Shown here: positions 1 through 6,494 of the stretch, in pieces
Position numbering within the stretch: the first letter of the stretch is position 1
Layout of the letters: each line of letters begins with the position of its first letter
Source: Verrucomicrobiales bacterium
GTDB lineage: Bacteria > Verrucomicrobiota > Verrucomicrobiia > Limisphaerales > UBA1096
Direction of reading: 5' to 3'
Length of the DNA stretch: 6,494 nucleotides
NCBI GenBank assembly: GCA_028817635.1
Contig: JAPPPH010000029.1
Span: 1-6,494, forward strand
The notes under the pieces: model-generated
Database searches by the model: none
The model's input: only the letters and a program-made list of their open reading frames with translations
Told to the model about the DNA's origin: nothing
Translations under genes and position numbers: made by a program

Positions 1-1122
1 CCGCAGTGCCGGTGTCATTTGTGGAAACTTTTTAGGATCGAACACCTGTCCGTCTAATTTGTTGATCCCCAACCACTGCGCGCCAAAGCCATCGAACAAC
101 GCCCGCGAGCGGGCATCTTGCAACAGCCGCCCCACCTGAGCCCGCAGCACCCCGGGTTTGCGCAGCTCGCCCTTGTTCGCCAATGCAGCTAGTTCCGCGT
201 CGGGCGGCGCGGACCACAGCAGGAACGACAGGCGCGAGGCCAATTGAAAGTCGTCCAGCGGCACGATTGGCTCCTTCGATTCCGGCTCACCGGCGGGCGT
301 GATGAAAAGGAACTGCGGCGAGACCAGTACGGCCTTGAGCATCAGGCCCAGTGCCGCCGTGTGGTTGAGCTTGTTGTCGCGGCCCAAGTCGTAGACGTCA
401 ATGAGGACGTCCAGCTCCGCATCGGTCGGCGGCCGGCGATAGGCATCCCGGGCCAGCGAACGTGCAATGTCTCGGGCCGCCTTGCGCAGGTCGGCGTCTT
501 CGGGTGGCTTTTCGCCGAAGAGACGCTTTTGCACGGCTGTTGGCGCCTTGCCTTCCGACGCCACGACTTGCGCGACCACCTTGTTGGCGATGCCGAGGAA
601 TTGCTCTGATTGCAGCGCGGAAATGGAATTGAGAAATCCTTCGCCGACCACTTCATCAGGCAGGCTATCAGCGATGGCGGGATCGACGCCGTACAGGTCG
701 CGCAGGGTGTTGGCGTATTCGGTCTTGGTGAGCCGGCGAATGACAAACGACCCCGGGTCGCGCGGAGCGAGGTACTTGAGCTTGCCGATCCACTCGACGA
801 ACTGCCGCCGCTCGGCGTCGGTCGGTTTCTTGGAGGAATCCTCCGGCGGCATGTCGTGCACCTTCACGTTGGCCGCCGCCTTCTTGAAATGCAGGATGCC
901 GGATTCGCCACTGGGATTCTTAAGCGCCGACTGCAGATTGATTCCCGCCTTGGCCCGGCTACCGTGACAGCGCGCGCAGTATTTTTCGACGAAAGGCCCT
1001 ACCTTCTCCTTGAAGATTTTCTGAGTTTCTAAACGGAGTGCGGCCTCATCGGAGCCTTCGGCCGAACCTAGCTGCAATCCCGCCAGGAACATGATCAGCA
1101 AAATGAATGAACCGCGCTTCAT
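1..1122 (-). CDS. Secreted DUF1587/DUF1595/DUF1592-family c-type cytochrome, 3' end missing (partial)
   Basis: This frame is open from an ATG at 1122-1120 leftwards to the window edge, giving 374 residues with no stop. The start is supported by a clear Sec signal peptide: MKRGS, a hydrophobic stretch at about residues 6-18, and a likely cleavage site after GSA at residue 21. A haem c motif CARCH lies at residues 49-53, and a Met in MPPED (residue 91) is the likely second haem ligand. RRLTKTEYANTLRDLYGVD (129-147) is the hallmark of DUF1587. AYRRPPTDAEL (227-237) matches DUF1595, and RLSFLLWSAPPD (296-307) opens DUF1592. The expected DUF1588 and DUF1585 regions would lie beyond the left edge; full-length members run to roughly 700-900 residues. 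These exported multi-domain proteins are abundant in Planctomycetota and Verrucomicrobiota. Their exact role is not settled, though links to polysaccharide degradation or redox chemistry have been proposed. The gene is much richer in G+C than the divergent operon (43 of 60 bases at 121-180). No Shine-Dalgarno sequence is seen before the start. Confidence 0.92.
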   Translation of the reverse strand, partial: MKRGSFILLIMFLAGLQLGSAEGSDEAALRLETQKIFKEKVGPFVEKYCARCHGSRAKAGINLQSALKNPSGESGILHFKKAAANVKVHDMPPEDSSKKPTDAERRQFVEWIGKLKYLAPRDPGSFVIRRLTKTEYANTLRDLYGVDPAIADSLPDEVVGEGFLNSISALQSEQFLGIANKVVAQVVASEGKAPTAVQKRLFGEKPPEDADLRKAARDIARSLARDAYRRPPTDAELDVLIDVYDLGRDNKLNHTAALGLMLKAVLVSPQFLFITPAGEPESKEPIVPLDDFQLASRLSFLLWSAPPDAELAALANKGELRKPGVLRAQVGRLLQDARSRALFDGFGAQWLGINKLDGQVFDPKKFPQMTPALR

Positions 1123-1151
1123 AAAGCGGGAACAGAATTGGCTAATATCAG

Positions 1152-1162
1152 CCGCTTGGCCA
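1152..1162. repeat. Direct repeat copy 1 (CCGCTTGGCCA)
   Basis: The 11-mer CCGCTTGGCCA occurs here, about 30 bases upstream of the cytochrome start. It recurs at 1305-1315, where it forms most of a perfect palindrome. Both copies sit in the divergent intergenic region, which would suit a shared regulator. A chance match remains possible, since the core TTGGCCAAGCGC of the second copy also appears inside the YqiJ-like gene at 2006-2017. Confidence 0.3.
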
Positions 1163-1305
1163 GCCTTGAGGTTGGTGCATATGTGCGGATACATTCAATC
1201 AACGTCCAAATTCAATCGGCACGATAAGGGCGATCCAATCTGGCGAACCCCATGCCTTTGGTGCGAGCACCTGAACACTCTCTTGGAGTTAGGCGGTCTA
1301 CGCAC

Positions 1306-1319
1306 CGCTTGGCCAAGCG
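1306..1319. repeat. Perfect 14-bp palindrome, possible operator
   Basis: CGCTTGGCCAAGCG equals its own reverse complement over all 14 positions, and the flanking bases do not extend it. A spacer-less palindrome of this size could bind a dimeric regulator, and its place between two divergent genes fits that. It is not a terminator: no loop and no T-run follow. It lies roughly 90-120 bases upstream of the candidate -35 boxes of the operon. The symmetry is seen directly; the operator role is inference. Confidence 0.35.
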
Positions 1320-1406
1320 CTATTCGTTTCGAGGGAAGAATCGAGTCACGACGGGAATTCCTTAATCGGGTTCCGGAACGGGTGTGATCTAACACAGTTG
1401 TATTTC

Positions 1407-1435
1407 TTGCTGATTATTGTACCGAGCCGTATATC
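1407..1435 (+). promoter_or_regulatory. Candidate sigma70-type promoter for the operon (distal)
   Basis: TTGCTG (1407-1412) and TATATC (1430-1435) are separated by 17 bases and resemble -35 and -10 boxes, with three and four matches to the E. coli consensus. They lie 63 bases before the GTG start of the YqiJ-like gene in an AT-rich stretch. This is a pattern match only, and a second candidate lies just downstream. Confidence 0.3.
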
Positions 1436-1439
1436 AGGC

Positions 1440-1468
1440 TTGACTTAAATATTTACTGTAACTAGTGT
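1440..1468 (+). promoter_or_regulatory. Candidate sigma70-type promoter for the operon (proximal)
   Basis: TTGACT (1440-1445) is a strong -35 match (five of six), followed after 17 bases by a weak -10, TAGTGT (1463-1468, three of six). Transcription from here would leave a leader of roughly 20-25 bases before the GTG at 1498. It is an alternative to, or could act with, the candidate at 1407-1435. Confidence 0.33.
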
Positions 1469-1497
1469 CGCTTGCGTAACTTAATAAATTCCTATTT

Positions 1498-2157
1498 GTG
1501 AGTGATTTTGCGTTAAGTTTTTTACCGCTTTGGAATGAAGCCATTGCGGGAGTGAATCTACCCGCCACTTGTCTATTTGGCGCTATTTTATGCTTTTGGT
1601 TTTTAAACATCGTCGGCGCGGTGGGGACTGAGTTATTGGATTTCCTGATACCGATGGACGTTGGTGCATTTGATTTCCCGTTACTGTCAGGCGATTCCCT
1701 TACTGGAATCTTTGATTTTTTTTATATTGGCAAGGTGCCATTGGTGATCCTCATCAGCGTCTTCGGCTTTGTGCTCTGGCCGATCTGCACTCTTTCAAAT
1801 TTTTACCTCAACCCGGAAAAAACCTGGGGGCTTGGTTTGTTGATTCTAGCGCTTGGTTCGTTGGTTTCGCTTTTTGCGATGAAGGCTTCACTTTTGCCGT
1901 TTGAGCGATTTTTTGAATCCATCGCGAAACTGGATGAACTTGATTCGCCTGAAGCGTTTCTGGGCAAGATTTGCACGATCAAGAGTCCGAGGGCAGACCA
2001 AAAGTTTGGCCAAGCGCAGATAGACAATCCGGACGGGGCCCCATTTTTATTTAACGTAAAGCCAACCTCGGAAGGGGAGGTTATCAAGAGGGGGGAATCC
2101 GCCGTTATCGTTGATGTAAAAAACAAGATTTTCAGTGTTAAAAAAATAGATATCTAA
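1498..2157 (+). CDS. YqiJ-type membrane protein with C-terminal OB-fold (flotillin partner)
   Basis: The product has 219 residues. A stop at 1477-1479 lies in frame upstream, and the GTG at 1498 is the only usual start codon between it and the first membrane segment. A GTG at codon 19 would abut that segment and is less likely. No Shine-Dalgarno sequence is seen. Three hydrophobic segments lie at about residues 22-42, 79-100 and 109-130. FFYIGKVPLVILISVFGF (74-91) aligns, from memory, with the YLNIGRLPALVVL region of E. coli YqiJ. The soluble tail (about 155-217) starts FLGKICTIKS and ends GESAVIVDVKNKIFSVKKI; it matches the OB-fold of YqiJ/NfeD-like proteins, with GxxCTI opening and a late V-I-V strand. 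The E. coli protein is of similar length. Proteins of this kind are encoded beside flotillins and are thought to act with them in membrane microdomains. Here the flotillin gene follows after 16 bases, which supports the call. Base composition is clearly lower in G+C than the cytochrome gene. Confidence 0.85.
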   Translation: MSDFALSFLPLWNEAIAGVNLPATCLFGAILCFWFLNIVGAVGTELLDFLIPMDVGAFDFPLLSGDSLTGIFDFFYIGKVPLVILISVFGFVLWPICTLSNFYLNPEKTWGLGLLILALGSLVSLFAMKASLLPFERFFESIAKLDELDSPEAFLGKICTIKSPRADQKFGQAQIDNPDGAPFLFNVKPTSEGEVIKRGESAVIVDVKNKIFSVKKIDI

Positions 2158-2160
2158 AAA

Positions 2161-2165
2161 AAGGA
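2161..2165 (+). promoter_or_regulatory. Ribosome binding site of the flotillin gene
   Basis: AAGGA follows a run of A residues and ends 8 bases before the ATG at 2174. It lies directly after the TAA of the YqiJ-like gene (2155-2157). This is the only clear Shine-Dalgarno-like sequence among the four genes of the window. It fixes the flotillin start and fits translation from a shared message. Confidence 0.6.
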
Positions 2166-2173
2166 AAACAAAT

Positions 2174-4249
2174 ATGTTAAGCGTTACCATAGCCGTTATC
2201 GAAACCGTGACATTGATCATGATTGCGGGAGCAGTAATCCTGGTGCTTGGCCTCCTTGGCCTCGCAGTACGTTGCATGAGGAAGGTGGAGCCCGGTACAG
2301 TGGGGGTTCGGACAGGTCTGGGAGGGATAAAGGTCAGAGACTCCTGGTGTGTGGTTCTGCCGCTCATTCACAAGTACGATATCATGGATATTTCTGTGAA
2401 GCGGCTGGAGATCAACCGGCAGGGCACAGACGGCCTGATTTGTAAGGATAATTTACGGGCAGATATTACCGTGGCGTTCTACATCAGGGTGGACAAACCG
2501 CAAGCCCAGGAAGTAGCCCAAGCGGTCGGATGCGACAGGGCATCGGAAATTGATCAACTGAGGCAGTTGTTTGAAGCCAAGTTTTCTGAGGCACTAAAGA
2601 CGGCGGGCAAACAATTTGATTTCACCTCCCTCTACACGGAGCGCGATCAATTTAAGCCGTCCATCCTCGAAGTAATTGGCCAGGCCTTGAATGGTTATCA
2701 TCTGGAGGATGCTGCGATTGATTATTTGGAGCAAACTCCGTTGAATAAGATGGATCCCAACAATGTTTTGGATTCGATTGGTATAAAATTAATTAACGGA
2801 GTTACTGCAAAACAGGCCGAGGAAGCCAACCAGATTTTAAGGAATAAAGAGAAGGAAATTAAACGACAGGACGTCGAAGCAACAGAGGCCATACTCCAAC
2901 TGGATAAGCAAAAAGCAGAAGCGGAAGAACAACAAAAACGGGAGATTGCAACCATCACGGCACGTGAAGAGGCCGAAGCCAACAAGGTGACTGAAGAAGA
3001 ACGCTTGAAAGCGGAATCGGCCCGGATCAATACCGAACAGGAGCTTGGTGTCGCAGAGGAAAATAAACAGCGACAAATTATTGTCGCTCAGAAAAACCGC
3101 GAACGAACCCAAGCGATCGAAACCGAGCGGGTTGAAAAGGATCGGCTTCTTGAGGTCACCGAGAGGGAGCGAATTGTTACTCTCGCAAACATTGAGAAGG
3201 AGAAAACGATCGAGACCGAACAGAAGAACATTCAAGAGGTCATCCGGGAGAGGGTGGAGCTCGAGAAAACGGTTGTTGTCGAGAAGGAAAAAATCAAGGA
3301 CACCGAATCGTTTGCCTCTGCTGATCGTGAAAAACGGGTTCTTATCACTCAAGCCGAGATGCAGGCAGAGGAAGCATTGGTTAAGGATATTAAGGCAGCG
3401 GAAGCCGAGAAGAAATCCGCTGAGCTTCATGCTGAGCAGGAAAAATACAAGCAAGTGCTCGCTGCAGAGGGATCCAAGGAAGCAGCAGAGATGAAAGCCG
3501 AGGAGATAATGATTGCCGCAGATTCAGAGGAGAAAGCGGCTTCCAAGTTGGCCGCCGCGAAGAAGAGCGAAGCATCCGGGATTAGTGCGCTGGAAGCCGC
3601 GGCCGGCTTGGCCCAAGCGCAAGTGATTTCTGCGAAAGCGGAAGCCAAGGAGAAGGAAGGTACTGCAGAGGCCAATGTTATGGAGATAAAATTCCAGGCC
3701 GAAGCCAAGGGGATCACAGAGAAAGCAGAAGCCATGAAGATCTTCGACGGAGTGGGTCGTGAGCATGAAGAGTTCAAACTGAACCTGAATAAGGACAAGG
3801 AGATTGAACTGGCGCAAATCAGCGTTACAAAGGACATCGCGGAACAACAGGCTCTTATTGTTGGAGAAGCATTGAAGAGTGCGAATATAGATATTGTGGG
3901 CGGCGACAATGTGTTCTTCGATAAGATCACCAACGCCATAACACAGGGCAAATCGGTAGATCGATTCGCAAATAACAGTCAGGTTATTACCGATGTTAAG
4001 GACACGTTTTTTAACGGCGACCCGGAATATTTTAAACAGAAACTTGCCGAGTGGGCGGGCGAGTATGGGCTTACAACTGACTCGATCAAGAACCTGACAA
4101 TCTCCGCCCTTATTGGGCAGATGATTAGTGAATCCAAGGATTCGGGGAAGACCTCCATTCTAAAGCAAGCACTTGAGATGGCTGGTAATTTTGGTATCGC
4201 GGATAATCCTGCCAATTCAGTGATCAAGTTGCCTGCTTCTGAAAACTGA
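2174..4249 (+). CDS. Flotillin family protein (YqiK-type, SPFH/band-7) with long coiled coil and C-terminal extension
   Basis: The product has 691 residues. One membrane segment lies at about residues 8-33, followed by basic residues. The SPFH domain spans about 37-210: KVEPGTVGVRTGLGG (37-51) and GLICKDNLRADITVAFYIRVD (87-107) match the corresponding YqiK segments, with the conserved VRTG-GG-K and KD-R-D-T patterns. From about 212 to 555 the protein is highly charged and heptad-like (many E, K, A, Q), a predicted coiled coil of some 340 residues. The flotillin signature of Ala/Glu-rich repeats (EAEAK, AEAKEKEG) lies at about 470-520. A globular-looking tail (about 556-691) follows, including NIDIVGGDNVFFDKI and a segment near FFNGDPEYFKQKLAEW. 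E. coli YqiK is about 550 residues and, as I recall, ends differently, so both the coil and the tail are longer here. Flotillins oligomerise at the inner membrane as scaffolds. The start is set by AAGGA 8 bases upstream. The partner YqiJ-like gene precedes it, and the large ATPase-family gene begins 47 bases after its stop. Confidence 0.93.
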   Translation: MLSVTIAVIETVTLIMIAGAVILVLGLLGLAVRCMRKVEPGTVGVRTGLGGIKVRDSWCVVLPLIHKYDIMDISVKRLEINRQGTDGLICKDNLRADITVAFYIRVDKPQAQEVAQAVGCDRASEIDQLRQLFEAKFSEALKTAGKQFDFTSLYTERDQFKPSILEVIGQALNGYHLEDAAIDYLEQTPLNKMDPNNVLDSIGIKLINGVTAKQAEEANQILRNKEKEIKRQDVEATEAILQLDKQKAEAEEQQKREIATITAREEAEANKVTEEERLKAESARINTEQELGVAEENKQRQIIVAQKNRERTQAIETERVEKDRLLEVTERERIVTLANIEKEKTIETEQKNIQEVIRERVELEKTVVVEKEKIKDTESFASADREKRVLITQAEMQAEEALVKDIKAAEAEKKSAELHAEQEKYKQVLAAEGSKEAAEMKAEEIMIAADSEEKAASKLAAAKKSEASGISALEAAAGLAQAQVISAKAEAKEKEGTAEANVMEIKFQAEAKGITEKAEAMKIFDGVGREHEEFKLNLNKDKEIELAQISVTKDIAEQQALIVGEALKSANIDIVGGDNVFFDKITNAITQGKSVDRFANNSQVITDVKDTFFNGDPEYFKQKLAEWAGEYGLTTDSIKNLTISALIGQMISESKDSGKTSILKQALEMAGNFGIADNPANSVIKLPASEN

Positions 4250-4296
4250 TATTGTTCGTTTATCTTTTTGAGCAAAACGGCCTTTGATGTAGCATC

Positions 4297-6494
4297 ATGC
4301 CAGAAGAAGATGCAGAACAAGCGGCATCTGCCGAGGTGACACCCGCCTTGGAGGGCGGCACATACGAAATCATAAGGCAACGGTTGCTCAACCAGGCGAG
4401 CGATTTAAAAACCAAAGTCGGTCAGCTTGATGAACTAAGAAAAAGCGTCTTCGGTTCCGTACCATTGGCGCTGAAAAAAGCGGAACGCATCACTACGGAG
4501 CACAATTGTATCCCAAGGGATATGATCAGGGCCGTCGGCAACACATTCATATTCGGGTACAATGTTCAATTCGGCCTGAAGACATCGGTTCAAATCAGTG
4601 ATGTGTTCTCGATCTTTGAATATAAAGACGAAACGTTTCACCAATTGAGCCTGGACCTCCTGAACAGTGGGCAGTTCGATCAGGATTTTGCGAACTTGTA
4701 TAAGTACTACAAGGAAACGAAGTTCGTTAAATTTTCACAAATTGGCCCGTACCTATTCATGGTCTTTCGCGTTGGCAAAAACGTCACGGACATTAAAACG
4801 TTCAAATGGGCCATACAGGATGGCGCTCTGCATTACGTCGACAACCGAAGTGACCACGAGTTCGTATACCCAGATCAGTACCAATTTGAATGGGTCAGAA
4901 CCCATAGGGATTTGCATCGGTTTGGTGATCATCCTCATATTTCAATCGAGGATATTTTATTTGTGGAATGTGTTGGGGGCGACCTGACGATTAAAATAGA
5001 GGACAACACGGACTCAGGCTCTGGGATTTTGTCCGAAGAGGTAGAATTCAAGGATCAAACTCTGGACGATGCTGAAATTTTTTACGCAAAAATCGATCAA
5101 ATCATCCTATTAAAAATTAGACCATTTCAGGAAAGGGATTTCAGATATTTTGTTTACAACAACAAGTTGCGCGAGGTTTACAGGTTTGATGCTTTGAAGG
5201 ACGCCTGCTGCATCCTTCCGGAAGGGCATGGGATAATCGTTCCCAACGGTTATTATCTAATCAACGGTCAGATCAAGATATATGATAACGACCTTACTGA
5301 GATGATGTTCGAGCGGATGGTTAGTTCCCCAAACGGGGAAGATTATATGTATGTTTTCTATAACAGAAAACAGGGCAACTATACCATCCTGCCGTATAAC
5401 ATCATCTCTCAAAATGTTGATAACCCGATTTACTGCAATGGCTTTTCACTCTTCAAAAACGGGGAACTGACTTATTTTCGAGTGGACGAGGAGCCGCAAA
5501 AACATCATGTAGCACAAATCTGGCAAACGCCATTTACGCTGGAGGAGGTAAGCAGTGAGGCCGACAAGGATCACTTTCTTTATCAAATTGGCAACCGGGA
5601 CGTGGTGCGCTGCATGGCTGAATGTAGCGAGGTGTTGAATCTCGCAACCAGAGACTCGACATACGACGAATTATACATCGACTTGGTCAAGAGATCGACG
5701 GATGTGGTTGAATCCTATTTTTGGATAGATAACGACGGATTGAACGGACTTGTTGATAGCCTGAATCAAATTAAGGAAACGGCGGGCCAGGCCATCGATG
5801 AATTTAACAAGGTCAATCGACTGAAAAAGGAGGCGATCGAACGACTCAAGGCTGTAGAAATTACGACCAATGAGATTTTCGAGGAGATCAGCAAGAGTGA
5901 GTTTTCGTTAATCGATGACTTTGTTTCTAGGCTGGCTGAGTTAAGGAAGATTCGAGGGGAGATCATATCGCTAAGGGATGTTCCCTATGTCGATTTGGAA
6001 AGGGTAGCTTCTTTTGAACAAACGGTATCAGGTAAGACCTTGGATCTTTCTGAAGCCTGTGTTGAGTTTTTATTGAAAGAGGAATCCTTGAATCCCTATC
6101 GGGATCGTGTGGCACAGTTGAAAGATTCGCTTGGCACGATCACCAAGGTTACCGAAGGGAATGAGCTGGTCGAGAATGTAACCGAGGCGGGCCATGAGTT
6201 GGAGATGCTCATCGATATAGTAAATAACCTGAAAATCGAGGATTCCACACAGGCAACCCGAATTATCGACCAGATCACGGAAATATTCACGTCGATCAAC
6301 CAGTTAAAAGTTGCCGCAAATAAAAAGATCAATGAATTGCATGGGGTTGAGGGCAAGGCGCAATTTGCAGCTCAAATAAGGCTTATTAGCCAATCATTTG
6401 TCAGTTTTCTGGAGCTTTGTGATTCCCCGGAAAAGTGCGATGAATACTTAAACAAACTCATGGTGCAACTCGAGGAACTGGAAGGTTCCTTTGC
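4297..6494 (+). CDS. 'DNA repair ATPase' family protein, DUF3686 and coiled-coil part; C-terminal AAA region beyond the window (partial)
   Basis: This frame is open from the ATG at 4297 to the right edge (732 complete codons). A TGA at 4285-4287 lies in frame just upstream and no other start codon intervenes, so the start is well fixed even though no Shine-Dalgarno sequence is visible. The family signature is plain at the N-terminus: LEGGTYEIIRQRL (18-30), a Leu-rich helix ending VFGS (50-53), ERITTEHNCIPRDM (62-75), and FIFGYN (83-88). Residues ~80-470 are rich in beta strand with repeated aromatic/Gly-Asn turns (YVFYN, YFRVDEE). This suits the DUF3686 region, possibly propeller-like (inference). 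From about 480 to the edge (WIDNDGLNGLVDSLNQI onward) the sequence is helical and charged, a predicted coiled coil. Members reach roughly 1,600-1,700 residues with an AAA ATPase at the C-terminus. No Walker A motif occurs in the visible part, as expected. The gene follows a flotillin gene, an arrangement I recall for this family. 'DNA repair' is an inherited database name; nothing visible supports DNA binding. G+C is low in places (21 of 60 at 5041-5100). Confidence 0.88.
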   Translation, partial: MPEEDAEQAASAEVTPALEGGTYEIIRQRLLNQASDLKTKVGQLDELRKSVFGSVPLALKKAERITTEHNCIPRDMIRAVGNTFIFGYNVQFGLKTSVQISDVFSIFEYKDETFHQLSLDLLNSGQFDQDFANLYKYYKETKFVKFSQIGPYLFMVFRVGKNVTDIKTFKWAIQDGALHYVDNRSDHEFVYPDQYQFEWVRTHRDLHRFGDHPHISIEDILFVECVGGDLTIKIEDNTDSGSGILSEEVEFKDQTLDDAEIFYAKIDQIILLKIRPFQERDFRYFVYNNKLREVYRFDALKDACCILPEGHGIIVPNGYYLINGQIKIYDNDLTEMMFERMVSSPNGEDYMYVFYNRKQGNYTILPYNIISQNVDNPIYCNGFSLFKNGELTYFRVDEEPQKHHVAQIWQTPFTLEEVSSEADKDHFLYQIGNRDVVRCMAECSEVLNLATRDSTYDELYIDLVKRSTDVVESYFWIDNDGLNGLVDSLNQIKETAGQAIDEFNKVNRLKKEAIERLKAVEITTNEIFEEISKSEFSLIDDFVSRLAELRKIRGEIISLRDVPYVDLERVASFEQTVSGKTLDLSEACVEFLLKEESLNPYRDRVAQLKDSLGTITKVTEGNELVENVTEAGHELEMLIDIVNNLKIEDSTQATRIIDQITEIFTSINQLKVAANKKINELHGVEGKAQFAAQIRLISQSFVSFLELCDSPEKCDEYLNKLMVQLEELEGSF

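Larger units (their letters stand above)
1123..1497. other. Divergent intergenic region without a convincing gene
   Basis: These 375 bases separate the leftward cytochrome gene from the rightward operon, so they should carry the promoters of both. Two open frames cross the region (about 98 codons plus, 66 codons minus). Both give low-complexity, Arg-rich or otherwise unrecognisable peptides without a ribosome binding site, and I do not call them. The left two-thirds are GC-rich like the cytochrome gene. The last ~110 bases are AT-rich and hold two promoter-like sequences. A perfect 14-bp palindrome (1306-1319) and an 11-bp direct repeat (1152-1162 and 1305-1315) also lie here. I see no tRNA, hairpin terminator or riboswitch-like structure. 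Confidence 0.7.

Noticed and set aside
244..1032. Three overlapping plus-strand open frames (244-609, 467-967, 610-1032)
   Set aside because: They lie antisense to the well-supported cytochrome gene. High G+C lengthens open frames on the opposite strand, and the peptides show no recognisable domain.
1091..1395. Open frames of 98 codons (plus) and 66 codons (minus) in the intergenic region
   Set aside because: They overlap each other, have no ribosome binding site, and one runs into the cytochrome gene's 5' end. The predicted peptides resemble random translation.
1383..1396. TGTG-N6-CACA as a CRP-like binding site
   Set aside because: The spacing between half-sites is two bases shorter than the CRP consensus and the inner bases do not match.
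2140..2146. A7 run near the end of the YqiJ-like gene as a frameshift site
   Set aside because: It lies a few codons before the stop in an A-rich stretch, and neither a downstream stimulator nor a conserved extended frame is seen.
2722..3951. Long minus-strand open frames opposite the flotillin coiled coil (up to 205 codons)
   Set aside because: Reverse translation of Glu/Lys/Ala-rich codons rarely makes stops and gives Phe/Leu/Ser-rich peptides, exactly as seen. The plus-strand flotillin explains the region.
4265..4276. TTTTG-AG-CAAAA inverted repeat between the flotillin and ATPase-family genes, as a terminator
   Set aside because: The two-base loop is too tight for a stable hairpin, the stem is AT-rich, and no T-run follows.
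6031..6039. SGKT (residues 578-581 of the third gene) as a possible P-loop
   Set aside because: The GxxxxGK[ST] pattern is not met because no Gly lies at the required upstream position, and the segment sits in a helical region. The ATPase domain is expected further downstream.
1..6494. CRISPR array, tRNA or rRNA genes, insertion sequences
   Set aside because: No regularly spaced repeats, no cloverleaf or rRNA-like sequence, and no transposase or integrase motif were found on either strand.

Overview
This window probably comes from a bacterium of the Planctomycetota/Verrucomicrobiota (PVC) group. The left gene encodes a secreted cytochrome of the DUF1587/DUF1595/DUF1592 type, a family greatly expanded in those phyla. 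That gene is GC-rich, which also fits, but the taxonomic call rests mainly on this one gene and is an inference.

Layout. Positions 1-1122 (minus strand) hold the N-terminal 374 residues of the exported, haem-binding cytochrome; its C-terminus lies beyond the left edge. Positions 1123-1497 form a 375-base divergent intergenic region with no convincing gene. It contains two weak promoter-like sequences facing right, a perfect 14-bp palindrome and an 11-bp direct repeat. Positions 1498-6494 (plus strand) hold a tight three-gene operon: (1) a 219-residue membrane protein with a C-terminal OB-fold, of the YqiJ type; (2) a 691-residue flotillin (SPFH/band-7, YqiK type) with one N-terminal membrane segment, a very long charged coiled coil and a C-terminal extension; (3) the first 732 residues of a very large protein matching the so-called 'DNA repair ATPase' family (DUF3686 region, then coiled coil). 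Its AAA ATPase part should lie to the right of the window. Gaps within the operon are 16 and 47 bases, with no terminator visible.

How the genes may work together. YqiJ/NfeD-like OB-fold membrane proteins and flotillins are known partners that build membrane microdomain scaffolds. The third gene adds a giant soluble ATPase, so the set reads as a membrane-anchored scaffold coupled to a mechanochemical ATPase. Despite the database name 'DNA repair ATPase', nothing visible here shows a DNA-repair role. I know of no established function for the three-gene set. It is the most interesting content of the window, and a role in envelope stress or defence is speculation.

I see no rRNA, tRNA, CRISPR array, transposase, integrase or attachment site.
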